DNA of 36,248 nt, taken from the NCBI GenBank assembly GCA_024223715.1, contig JAAEOA010000375.1, positions 1-36,248 on the forward strand. The letters run 5' to 3'. Below are positions 7,492-14,761 of this stretch, piece by piece. Position numbers and translations under genes: made by a program. The notes under the pieces were generated by a model. It ran no database searches. It had not been told where the DNA came from and saw only the letters and a list, made by a program, of their open reading frames with translations. Each line of letters starts with the position of its first letter. The first letter of the stretch is position 1. The DNA comes from a bacterium (GTDB lineage Bacteria; Krumholzibacteriota; Krumholzibacteriia; LZORAL124-64-63).

Positions 7492-8501
7492 GATTTGGCC
7501 TGGCTGTTGGAACGATAAATCTGGGCAACAATTTCCTCGATGGGTGGTTCGGCAAGATGAAGATCCGATACTGTAAGTGCATTTACCAGGCGTTTAATCA
7601 CCTCAGCGGCTGGCACTTCATTTCGATTAAATTCAACCTGATGATGCAACCCGTCTGATGTTTCCCAATGCACCGGCAGACCAGCGGTTAGTTTGGAAAG
7701 TTCAGTGCTGTGCAATTCTGTAGCCAAATCAACAGTTAGGCGCACCCGGTGCCCGGTTTGGCGACGAAGGGAGTCCAGCAAGCCGTCAAAATGAACCACT
7801 CCCTGGTCAATGATGATGATGCGTTTGCATAGTTGTTCAATATCACCCAGATCATGCGTAGTCAGAATAATAGTCACGCCCTGGTCTTCACGGATGTCTT
7901 TGAGAAAACGTCGCACGCTATCTTTGGCCACCACATCGAGTCCAATGGTTGGCTCATCCAGAAAAAGGACTTTGGGCTGGTGCAACAATGCTGCCGCCAA
8001 ATCGCAGCGCATGCGTTGTCCGAGAGAGAGTTTGCGGACGGGTTGATGAAGAAATTCATTAATGGAAAGGAGATCGTTAAAAACACCCATTTGTTTGTTG
8101 TATGTGGTTTCATCAACTTCATAAATTTTCTTCAAAAGCTGAAAGGATTCCACCACCGCAAGGTCCCACCACAGTTGTGTTCTCTGGCCAAAAACAGCTC
8201 CAATATGACGGGTGTATTGCAGGCGGTTTTTCCAGGGCACTAAACCGCCAACCGAAACCTTTCCACTGGTGGGCGTTAAAATTCCCGTAAGCATTTTTAT
8301 GGTCGTGCTTTTCCCAGCACCATTGGCGCCTATATACCCCACCAGTTCACCGGAGTCGATATCGAAAGAAACATCGTCCACCGCACGTAAAATGTCTTTG
8401 CGGGGTTTGATCAAATCCACCAGGCCACCACTGACGCCTTCACGTTTTTTGGTGATCTTATAATCCCTGACAAGATTGCGAACCTCAATCATGGAACGCA
8501 T
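7488..8501 (-). CDS. ABC-2 type transporter ATP-binding protein
   Basis: A 337-residue ATPase that powers the adjacent permease pair. Motifs in order: Walker A GANGAGKST (58-66), ABC signature LSLGQ (158-162, a common variant of LSGGQ), Walker B VLFLDE (178-183, catalytic Glu183) and the switch His217 (TTHDLGD). An insertion before Walker A (SGGLVDLIKPRKD) and a long C-terminal domain are characteristic of the group of ABC-2 ATPases paired with family-6 permeases. The start is taken at ATG 8501, which overlaps the xseB stop as TAATG; ATG 8492 is an alternative three codons in. The gene is coupled to xseB upstream and the permease downstream by overlaps. Confidence 0.93.
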   Translation of the reverse strand: MRSMIEVRNLVRDYKITKKREGVSGGLVDLIKPRKDILRAVDDVSFDIDSGELVGYIGANGAGKSTTIKMLTGILTPTSGKVSVGGLVPWKNRLQYTRHIGAVFGQRTQLWWDLAVVESFQLLKKIYEVDETTYNKQMGVFNDLLSINEFLHQPVRKLSLGQRMRCDLAAALLHQPKVLFLDEPTIGLDVVAKDSVRRFLKDIREDQGVTIILTTHDLGDIEQLCKRIIIIDQGVVHFDGLLDSLRRQTGHRVRLTVDLATELHSTELSKLTAGLPVHWETSDGLHHQVEFNRNEVPAAEVIKRLVNALTVSDLHLAEPPIEEIVAQIYRSNSQAKS

Positions 8502-8782
8502 TAAAAAGGAACTTCCGAGTCAGAGGGCCCATTGTTGGAAGTGTTCGCTTCCTCGGAACTGTCCTGGGACTGCAGACCCTCCACCAGCTGCCGAACTTCG
8601 GCATCGGTTTTTTCAAGTTTCCCCCGGCAAACCTGAATTAATTCCACAGCACGGCGCACTTCTTCACCCAGTTTGTCGATGTCGATGTTGTCGTCTTCAA
8701 GGCCTTGCAAGATTTCTTCAACCTCGGTGACTGCTTCACCGAAAGAGAGTTTTTTGGCCGGTTTCTTTTTGCTTGCTGCCAC
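8501..8782 (-). CDS. xseB: Exodeoxyribonuclease VII small subunit
   Basis: A 93-residue XseB protein; several copies bind the large subunit XseA to form the ssDNA-specific exonuclease VII. The conserved helical hairpin runs LSFGEAVTEVEEILQGLE (residues 12-29) to the second helix EEVRRAVELIQVCRGKLE. An acidic, Ser/Asn-rich tail (SSEEANTSNNGPSDSE) extends past the core. The start is GTG (8780-8782) with AAAGGA about 7 nt upstream, which places the first 47 nt inside the 3' end of xseA. The stop overlaps the ABC ATPase start. Confidence 0.92.
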   Translation of the reverse strand: MAASKKKPAKKLSFGEAVTEVEEILQGLEDDNIDIDKLGEEVRRAVELIQVCRGKLEKTDAEVRQLVEGLQSQDSSEEANTSNNGPSDSEVPF

Positions 8783-10304
8783 GATTATTTCCTTTGGCTA
8801 AGTTTGGTTTCTTTTTCCCTGAATTGGTTCCCGGTTGCACAATGCTGGTGATCTGGCCCTGAGCAAATCGGGTCTTGATTTTTTCGCCCGGGTCAAGCTG
8901 GTCGGCTGATGTGATTGTTTTCCCTTGGTCATTTACCGTCAGACTGTAGCCACGTTTCAACAAACGGGCAGGATCCAAAAGACGGGTTTTATCTTCCAAT
9001 TGAGTCAATTTCAGGGAAGCGTTTTGGGCTGGTTTTGAGGCTTCTCTGATTAATCGGGATTGCTGGTTTTGGAGATTTTTTTCCACTTGAGCCAGACTTT
9101 GGCGAACCACCCGTTCCAGGCGTGGAGCACTGCTCTGCAAGCGGGACATGTTTTGCATGACTATCCGTTGACTGCCGGTTTGAAGCCTGGTCGATTGCCG
9201 TGAAAGAAATTCCCGCCGAACTGACAAACTCCCACTGACCCGATGCTGCAACCGGCCGGCAAGATCCTGAACACGAAAGCGCGAATTTTGCAAAACGGCA
9301 TTGGCCAGTGAGGGCAATCGTTCAATCATCTCCAGACGTCGGACTGCCTGCTCCAGGCGGTTGTTGACCCGGAACATTAAATCTTCGGTAACATCGTCCA
9401 GTTTGCGTGCAGCAACATCAATAATTTCAACCAGATACTCAGCCGCAGCCGTAGGGGTTTTGCAACTCTGATGAGCTACAATGTCAGCAATGGATGTATC
9501 GATTTCATGACCGATGGCAGTCACCACGGGAATAGTGGATTGAGCAATCCCCACGGCCAGGTCTTTCTGGTCGAACCAACTTAAGTCAGCACGGGAACCA
9601 CCACCACGGGTAATAACAATGACATCCACACTGCCTTTCTGGTGGGCTTGAAGAGCCGCCAGAACTTCACCCTGCAACATTTCTCCCTGCATGCGGGCAC
9701 TGCACAAGACAACATCAAAGGCCCAGCCGGAGGCTGCAATTCCCGTCATAAAATCATGATGGGCTGCACTCTCAGCCGAAGTGATCAAACCTATGCGCAA
9801 GGGTAACTCGGGCATGGGAATCGCCGCATTGGATTCCAGTAGCCCACGTTCGGTGAGATAACGCAGAGTCTCCCGTCGACGAGCTTCCAGTTTCCCGAGG
9901 GCAAAGGTTTTATCTACGCCCACAACTTTCAGGCTAATTTTGCCGAATTTGGCGTAAAAATCGACCTTACATTCCAGGCATACTTCAAGCTTGTTGGTGA
10001 TTTGAAAATCGGGGTCGGTACCATCGACATACTGGCCAAGGTTGAATCGTTGACGATCCCACCCCATCAAAGCCATGGCAATTTGATACTCAGCAGCACC
10101 GCTGCCACCGGTTTCCTGCAATTCAAAATAGAGGTGCTTGCGCATAGCGGCGTCATGGGGAAAGCGCTGCACTTCCCCCTTGACCCAGATGGTACGCGGA
10201 AAAGCCATTCCGATGGCATCACTGATGGCATCGTTGACTTGACGCACCGATAAAACCTGCCGCTCGTCCGTGCTTCCACTTCCGGAATACAAACTCAAAA
10301 CCAC
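8736..10304 (-). CDS. xseA: Exodeoxyribonuclease VII large subunit
   Basis: A 522-residue catalytic subunit of exonuclease VII, which degrades single-stranded DNA from both ends in repair. The N-terminal OB-fold (about residues 15-120, with WVKGEVQRF) is followed by a catalytic domain with GLITSAESAAHHDF, TRGGGSRADLSWFDQKDLA and AIGHEIDTSIADIVAHQ, closely matching known XseA. A long coiled-coil region (about 290-440) precedes a basic, low-complexity tail (GKKKPNLAKGNNRGSKQK). The apparent start is GTG at 10302-10304, only 6 nt after the pepA stop; about 15 residues precede the usual family start near RQVLSVRQVN, so a slightly later start is possible. Confidence 0.95.
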   Translation of the reverse strand: MVLSLYSGSGSTDERQVLSVRQVNDAISDAIGMAFPRTIWVKGEVQRFPHDAAMRKHLYFELQETGGSGAAEYQIAMALMGWDRQRFNLGQYVDGTDPDFQITNKLEVCLECKVDFYAKFGKISLKVVGVDKTFALGKLEARRRETLRYLTERGLLESNAAIPMPELPLRIGLITSAESAAHHDFMTGIAASGWAFDVVLCSARMQGEMLQGEVLAALQAHQKGSVDVIVITRGGGSRADLSWFDQKDLAVGIAQSTIPVVTAIGHEIDTSIADIVAHQSCKTPTAAAEYLVEIIDVAARKLDDVTEDLMFRVNNRLEQAVRRLEMIERLPSLANAVLQNSRFRVQDLAGRLQHRVSGSLSVRREFLSRQSTRLQTGSQRIVMQNMSRLQSSAPRLERVVRQSLAQVEKNLQNQQSRLIREASKPAQNASLKLTQLEDKTRLLDPARLLKRGYSLTVNDQGKTITSADQLDPGEKIKTRFAQGQITSIVQPGTNSGKKKPNLAKGNNRGSKQKETGQKTLFR

Positions 10305-10310
10305 ACGCCC

Positions 10311-11849
10311 CTAGGATGCAATGATTTGCACAGCCCGAGCCATAAGGCGGGCACCAAAACCAGTTCCCCCAACAGGAGTCAGGGTGGCCGGTCTTTCTGC
10401 ATAAGATGGGCCCGCAATATCAATGTGAGCCCACTGAGTTTCTTCAGGGACAAAATGTGCCAGAAATCCAGCAGCAGTCATGGCTCCGCCTTCACGTGGG
10501 CCCAGATTCTTCAGGTCACCCCAAGTACCTTTCATGGCGTCTTTGTGTTCATCAATCAGGGGCAGGTGCCACACGCGCTCGAAAGTTTCGCCACCAGCTT
10601 GCTTCAACGAGTCGATCAATTCGCTGCTGTTACTCATCAGACCTGCAAAATGAGTGCCCAGAGCCACAACACAGGCTCCAGTCAAAGTGGCTGCGTCCAT
10701 GATATAATCGGGTTTGCTGCGACCGGCGTACCATAAAGCATCGGCCAAAATCAGGCGGCCTTCGGCATCGGTGTTCAGCACTTCCACAGTTTTTCCGTTA
10801 GCCATTGTCAGGACATCGGCGGGGCGAATGGCGTTGCCATCGGGCATGTTCTCTGCCGTGGGAATGATGGTGATCAGGTTCACATCGAGCCCCAGTTGGG
10901 CAATGATTTTGGTGGCACCCAGAACTGCAGCAGCTCCCCCCATGTCGGACTTCATCAGGTCCATGCTGGCTCCGGGTTTCAGGCTGATGCCCCCGGTATC
11001 AAAGGTGACGCCTTTGCCAACCAAGGCAATGGTGGGTGATTTTTTACTTTTGCCACCCCTATATTCAAGAGAAATAAGACGTGGTGGATTGGCACTTCCC
11101 TGCCCTACTCCCAGCAAGCCCCCCATGTTAAGTTTTTTCATTTGAGGGACAGTTAGAATTTTGCATTTCAAATTTTCTTCTTTGGCCATTTTTTTCGCGG
11201 ATTCTGCCAGATGTACCGGAGTTTGAATATTTGGCGGCTCGTTGACCAGAGCCCTTGCAAAGAAACAACCGGCCACAAATTTCTGGGCCTCGGCAGCACC
11301 GGCGCGTAGATCTTTTGCCCGGCTGATATCAGCCAACAGGACACAGCTGGCAGGAAACTCAGGAGATTTTTTGGCAGTTTTCATTGCTCCAGTTGGAGAA
11401 AGTGACATTTCCGCACCTTCGACCCAAGCCCGAGAAAAAGCAACATCGTCAATACCCAGGCGTTTGGAATCGGGCACCACAACCAAAACTTTTTTTGCTT
11501 TCATTTCCCGGGCTTTTTTAGCCACAGTTCCCGCCGTCTTGCGAATTGTTTCCAGATCCAGTTTCGTTTCGTCACCCAAACCAGCCAGAACCAGCCATCC
11601 GGCTTTGGTATTGGAACAATAAACAGGCAAGAGAGAACAGGCTTTGGCCACAAAACCACTGCTGGCCACTTTCTTTTTTATTCCAGCAGGTGCCGTTTCA
11701 CCCGGAGCAGCCTTTCGTACTCCCCCTTTGGTGCCCAGAAGAACATCTTTAATATCAGCTTTGTCTTTTACTTGAAAAGTAGGAAAAACCAGCAAATCGG
11801 CAGCCGTATCGGCAGATGGGGTTTTTGAGATAGTCCAGCGCAAGGGCAT
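10311..11849 (-). CDS. pepA: Leucyl aminopeptidase (peptidase family M17)
   Basis: A 512-residue cytosolic dizinc aminopeptidase, expected to be hexameric, removing N-terminal residues from peptides. Active-site residues line up with E. coli PepA: Lys279 and Asp284 (GKGVTFDTGG), Asp302 (SDMGGAAAVLG), and Asp361, Glu363 and Arg365 in NTDAEGRL (359-366). The N-terminal domain (1-180) is divergent and Lys/Ala-rich, as is usual. The ATG at 11847-11849 follows GGAGG with very short spacing. The gene heads a seven-gene operon. PepA of E. coli also binds DNA (XerCD sites, carAB); nothing here shows whether this one does. Confidence 0.96.
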   Translation of the reverse strand: MPLRWTISKTPSADTAADLLVFPTFQVKDKADIKDVLLGTKGGVRKAAPGETAPAGIKKKVASSGFVAKACSLLPVYCSNTKAGWLVLAGLGDETKLDLETIRKTAGTVAKKAREMKAKKVLVVVPDSKRLGIDDVAFSRAWVEGAEMSLSPTGAMKTAKKSPEFPASCVLLADISRAKDLRAGAAEAQKFVAGCFFARALVNEPPNIQTPVHLAESAKKMAKEENLKCKILTVPQMKKLNMGGLLGVGQGSANPPRLISLEYRGGKSKKSPTIALVGKGVTFDTGGISLKPGASMDLMKSDMGGAAAVLGATKIIAQLGLDVNLITIIPTAENMPDGNAIRPADVLTMANGKTVEVLNTDAEGRLILADALWYAGRSKPDYIMDAATLTGACVVALGTHFAGLMSNSSELIDSLKQAGGETFERVWHLPLIDEHKDAMKGTWGDLKNLGPREGGAMTAAGFLAHFVPEETQWAHIDIAGPSYAERPATLTPVGGTGFGARLMARAVQIIAS

Positions 11850-12181
11850 TCCTCCGGTATTGGTGATGGTCTTGAATATTCAGGATCTGAATTTCAGAAG
11901 ACCGTATTATTTTCTGCAGGATGGCAGTTTAACACTTTCATGGAAATATGCCACTACGGAGTCATTCAATAAAGACATGAATTTCATTTTGACAAATGAC
12001 CTTCATAAAATTTCAATGGTCCCGTTGTCAGAATATTTGCATCTCTGGGGAAAAATCTGGAAGACATTTCTGACACTGATTATTTTGATAAGCTTTCTCC
12101 TCTTGGCAAACCTGGCCAAATCCTAGGGTTTTTATTCCCTTGGATCTTTTTGACTTGCAAGCCACTGCTGACTACATCAAA

Positions 12182-12330
12182 GCCCGGGTTGTGCCCAAAA
12201 GAATGTCGCTGGTTCAACTTGTGGCCATAGATTTGATTAATCACTGGAGATTTATGTGTTTTAGGTTGAAGATTGTTGGGTATTTTTGTAAAAAAGCACC
12301 CAGCGACATTCTCTTGGGCACAACCCAGGC
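12182..12330. repeat. 31-bp near-perfect inverted repeat with 87-nt spacer
   Basis: Arms at 12182-12212 and 12300-12330 are reverse complements at 29 of 31 positions. The left arm includes GGGTTGTGCCCAA and GAATGTCGCTGG. A shorter nested pair (TTCAAC at 12213-12218, GTTGAA at 12265-12270) lies in the spacer. As RNA this would form a long hairpin directly before the terminator at 12332. It could be a structured leader, a small RNA, or the remains of a short inverted-repeat element (MITE-like, 149 bp). I see no target-site duplication next to the arms and no second copy in the window. Confidence 0.85.
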
Positions 12331-12331
12331 G

Positions 12332-12369
12332 TTGGGGATCCAATATTATTTGGGATCCCAATTTTTTTT
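12332..12369 (+). terminator. Intrinsic terminator upstream of the Yip1 gene
   Basis: Arms TTGGGGATCCAA (12332-12343) and TTGGGATCCCAA (12350-12361) form a stem with one A/A mismatch and two G-U pairs around a 6-nt loop, followed by eight T (12362-12369). On the plus strand this is a good Rho-independent terminator, yet no plus-strand gene lies upstream. It therefore ends either a small RNA or a regulated leader of the gene at 12438. Confidence 0.72.
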
Positions 12370-12437
12370 GAAACGTATGATCTGACTTTCCGTATTCATT
12401 CCTGTACCACGACTCTTTTTTACACAGGAGAACCAAC

Positions 12438-13097
12438 TTGATTGATCCGCAAGATTCACACTCCGAATTCTCACATGACCAAAATGTGGGTCTCAAGTTG
12501 CCTCCCTGGGAAGAAAGAGATCGTTTCGGGGTCCTCAACGCTCTGTATCTGACCATTAAAGATGTTCTGCTGGCTCCCGGACATTTTTTTCATCGAATGC
12601 CCACTCGCTCGGGCCTTGTCCAGCCCCTTCTCTTTGCCATGATCGTGGGATTTGTCAGCACCTTCATTTCCTGGATGTATTCCCTGGTTAGCTCTTCCCT
12701 TCAAATTGCACTTTTTGGAAATTTCCCCGAAGGAAACAGCACTCTCATCGCCTTTTTTATATTCCTTTTCAGCCCGGTACTCGTGGCCCTGGGGGTGTTT
12801 GTTCAGGCGGCTTTCATTCACCTCTTTCTGGTTGTGCTGGGAGGCGGGCGCCTGGGTTTTGAGGGCACATTTCGGGTTACGGCTTATGCCGAAGCATCCG
12901 CACTATTGATTCTTATTCCTTTGTGTGGGAGTTGGTTAGCTCTTGTTTGGGGTTTGGTAATTTTGATCATTGGGTTGTACAATGTTCATGAGACACAACC
13001 ATGGAAGGCCGTATTGGCAGTTCTGGCTCCCATGTTCCTCTGCTTTGCGGTGGTGGGCGGATCGGTAGCCCTGTGGTTATCAAAGCTTAGTTTTTAA
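12438..13097 (+). CDS. Yip1-domain membrane protein
   Basis: A 219-residue inner-membrane protein of the Yip1 family: a soluble N-terminus (about 1-58) leads into roughly five hydrophobic segments (starting near residues 62, 102, 124, 152 and 190). The loop PWEERDRFGVLNALYLTIKD and the sequence LAPGHFFHRMP are typical of bacterial members, whose role is unknown. The start is TTG (12438-12440), supported by AGGAG 7 nt upstream; no ATG or GTG fits. The upstream leader holds a terminator and an inverted repeat, hinting at transcriptional control. A DUF2752 gene follows after 19 nt, so the two are probably co-transcribed. Confidence 0.85.
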   Translation: MIDPQDSHSEFSHDQNVGLKLPPWEERDRFGVLNALYLTIKDVLLAPGHFFHRMPTRSGLVQPLLFAMIVGFVSTFISWMYSLVSSSLQIALFGNFPEGNSTLIAFFIFLFSPVLVALGVFVQAAFIHLFLVVLGGGRLGFEGTFRVTAYAEASALLILIPLCGSWLALVWGLVILIIGLYNVHETQPWKAVLAVLAPMFLCFAVVGGSVALWLSKLSF

Positions 13098-13116
13098 AGA
13101 AAACCTGGTTTGAATA

Positions 13117-13527
13117 ATGAACTTCGTACCCGAAACCAGTCCGTGGCCGCGCCTGCTGGTTTTCCCTTTTTTGGCAGTAAGCCTACCGATCATGGGAATG
13201 GCCCGCTGGGCTCCGGATTGGGCCTATAAATTAGCCCATTGCCCACTTCGCGACACAACAGGAATTCCCTGCCTGACATGTGGTGGGACCCATAGCCTGG
13301 TTTCTCTGGTGGATGGCCACTGGATCCGGGCTTTTCAGGCCAATCCATTAATAGTGATTTGCACGGTTCTCTTCTTTGCCTGGTCTCTGTGGGCCATTTC
13401 AGCAACCGTATTTTCCCCATGGCGAAAAACCATGGTCCTTTCGAATATTGAAAAAAGGACCGCCAGCATTCTGACGGTCCTTAGTCTTGTGGGAAACTGG
13501 ATTTGGGAATTTTTCAGGTATTTTTAG
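13117..13527 (+). CDS. DUF2752 membrane protein
   Basis: A 136-residue membrane protein with the DUF2752 signature: Cys-Pro (CPLRDTTG) followed by IPCLTCGGTHS, the conserved Cys-x-x-Cys-Gly-x-T motif, between hydrophobic segments near residues 12-30 and 80-98, with a third near 118-135. The two Cys pairs suggest metal binding or redox function, but the family has no established role. The Shine-Dalgarno site is weak. The gene follows the Yip1 gene by 19 nt. Its stop overlaps the convergent acyl-CoA dehydrogenase stop by 4 nt, and its last 80 nt contain that neighbour's transcription terminator. Confidence 0.87.
   Translation: MNFVPETSPWPRLLVFPFLAVSLPIMGMARWAPDWAYKLAHCPLRDTTGIPCLTCGGTHSLVSLVDGHWIRAFQANPLIVICTVLFFAWSLWAISATVFSPWRKTMVLSNIEKRTASILTVLSLVGNWIWEFFRYF
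13451..13482 (-). terminator. Terminator of the acyl-CoA dehydrogenase, inside DUF2752 coding sequence
   Basis: On the minus strand, AAGGACCG and CGGTCCTT (plus 13475-13482 and 13455-13462) pair around an inner CAG/CTG stem and a 4-nt loop, and the hairpin runs directly into a T tract (plus A-run from 13451). This is a strong intrinsic terminator 42 nt past the dehydrogenase stop, yet it lies wholly inside the opposing DUF2752 gene. Confidence 0.82.
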
Positions 13528-14666
13528 TATTCGTTCATGACCTGTCGGGAAATTACCATCCGCTGAATTTCACTGGTTCCCTCGTAAATGCGCGTCACCC
13601 GAACATCTCTGTAGTAGCGCTCCACTGCGAATTCTTTGCAGTAACCATATCCCCCGTGGATTTGCACCGCACGGTCTGCAGCACGGCCGGCAGCTTCACT
13701 GGCCATAACTTTGGCCATGGCTGCCTGTTTGGTGAATGGTTTGCCTTCATCTTTCAGCCAGGCCGCTTGAAGAGCCAGCAGCCGGGCCGAATCCAATTCG
13801 CACCCCATGTCAGCAATCATGCCACCAATGACCGGTTGTTTTGCCAGAGGCTTGCCAAATTGTTCCCGCACTTTGGAATATTTGACGGACTCGGCAAGAC
13901 AGGCGTAACCAATTCCCAAAGATTGAAAAGCGATTCCAATTCTACCACCGTCCAGCGCGCTCATGGCAATTTTGAAACCGTCGCCTTCGTTGCCCAGTAA
14001 ATTATTTGCTGGAATGCGCACATCTTCAAGGTCAATGGAAACGGTGTCGCTGGCCCGCAGGCCCATTTTGTCTTCCTTTTTGGCAACACTCAAACCGGAG
14101 GTTCCCCGTTCAATAATGAAAGCATGAATATCTTTGTGACCGGTGGTGCCTGGTGTACGGGCCATAACAACATAGAAGGATGCGCGTGATCCGTTAGTCA
14201 CAAAAATTTTGCTGCCATTGAGGACGTATTCGTCACCGTCTTGTGTTGCAGTAGCGGTTAGATTGGCCGCATCGCTGCCAGCTCCCGGTTCGGTAATACA
14301 GAAGGCAGCAATTTCGCCCGAGGCCATGCGGGGCAAATATTTTTCCTTAGCCTCTTCACTGCCATACATAGCCAGCGGGTAAGACCCGACACTGTTGTGA
14401 ACAGTCAGCATGACACAAACACCAGCACTGACTTTGGCCAATTCTTCAATGACCAATCCGTAGGTGATTGTATCGACACCCAGCCCACCGTATTGCTCGG
14501 GAAAACTCAAACCGAAAAAACCATTAGCAGCCATTTTGGTGATCAGTTCATCGGGCATGGTGCCCTCTTCGTCCATCTGATGGGCGATAGGTGCAATTTC
14601 CTGTTTGGCAAAATCGCGAACCATGTCACGGAACATTTTCTGGTTTTCGCTGAGCTCGAAATTCAT
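13524..14666 (-). CDS. Acyl-CoA dehydrogenase (first paralogue)
   Basis: A 380-residue FAD-dependent acyl-CoA dehydrogenase that introduces the alpha-beta double bond in acyl-CoA thioesters and passes electrons to ETF. Motifs: CITEPGAGSDAA (about residues 123-134, FAD/substrate region), FVTNGSRA, and the C-terminal IYEGTSEIQRM with the expected catalytic base Glu362. The length is typical of the short/branched-chain clade. The ATG is preceded by GGAG at good spacing. It is the last gene of the ychF-side cluster, and its terminator is embedded in the convergent gene. The substrate chain cannot be fixed from sequence alone; butyryl-, isobutyryl- or 2-methylbutyryl-CoA are all plausible. Confidence 0.95.
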   Translation of the reverse strand: MNFELSENQKMFRDMVRDFAKQEIAPIAHQMDEEGTMPDELITKMAANGFFGLSFPEQYGGLGVDTITYGLVIEELAKVSAGVCVMLTVHNSVGSYPLAMYGSEEAKEKYLPRMASGEIAAFCITEPGAGSDAANLTATATQDGDEYVLNGSKIFVTNGSRASFYVVMARTPGTTGHKDIHAFIIERGTSGLSVAKKEDKMGLRASDTVSIDLEDVRIPANNLLGNEGDGFKIAMSALDGGRIGIAFQSLGIGYACLAESVKYSKVREQFGKPLAKQPVIGGMIADMGCELDSARLLALQAAWLKDEGKPFTKQAAMAKVMASEAAGRAADRAVQIHGGYGYCKEFAVERYYRDVRVTRIYEGTSEIQRMVISRQVMNEY

Positions 14667-14761
14667 TATTTTCTCCGGGTTGGGCAGGTGAAATTTTCTT
14701 CATCCTCTGCATCATAACCGATTTTATGGTTTCAATAAACAGAGATCTAAGAACCCTGGAT

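Larger units (their letters stand above)
11850..12437. other. Gene-free stretch between divergent pepA and Yip1 units
   Basis: This 588-nt stretch carries no gene I can support. It contains upstream sequences of pepA (minus), a possible plus-strand promoter (TTGACA at 11989-11994, 17-nt spacer, TTCAAT at 12012-12017), the 31-bp inverted repeat and the intrinsic terminator listed separately, and the Shine-Dalgarno AGGAG at 12426-12430 for the Yip1 gene. Its coding potential is poor on both strands. A transcript from about 12024 to 12369 would be about 345 nt; this is inferred only from the promoter-like and terminator sequences. Confidence 0.6.

Noticed and set aside
7488..8501. Assigning the ABC transporter a specific drug or viologen substrate
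   Set aside because: The family match is to the permease/ATPase type only; substrate cannot be read from the sequence.
11860..12126. 88-codon plus-strand frame starting TTG upstream of the inverted repeat, with a hydrophobic C-terminal stretch
   Set aside because: It has no Shine-Dalgarno site, no similarity I recognise, and overlaps the pepA promoter region. Composition looks like AT-rich non-coding DNA.
12080..12556. 158-codon minus-strand frame across the inverted repeat and the start of the Yip1 gene
   Set aside because: It covers a terminator, an inverted repeat and a well-supported gene on the other strand, and its translation has no family features.
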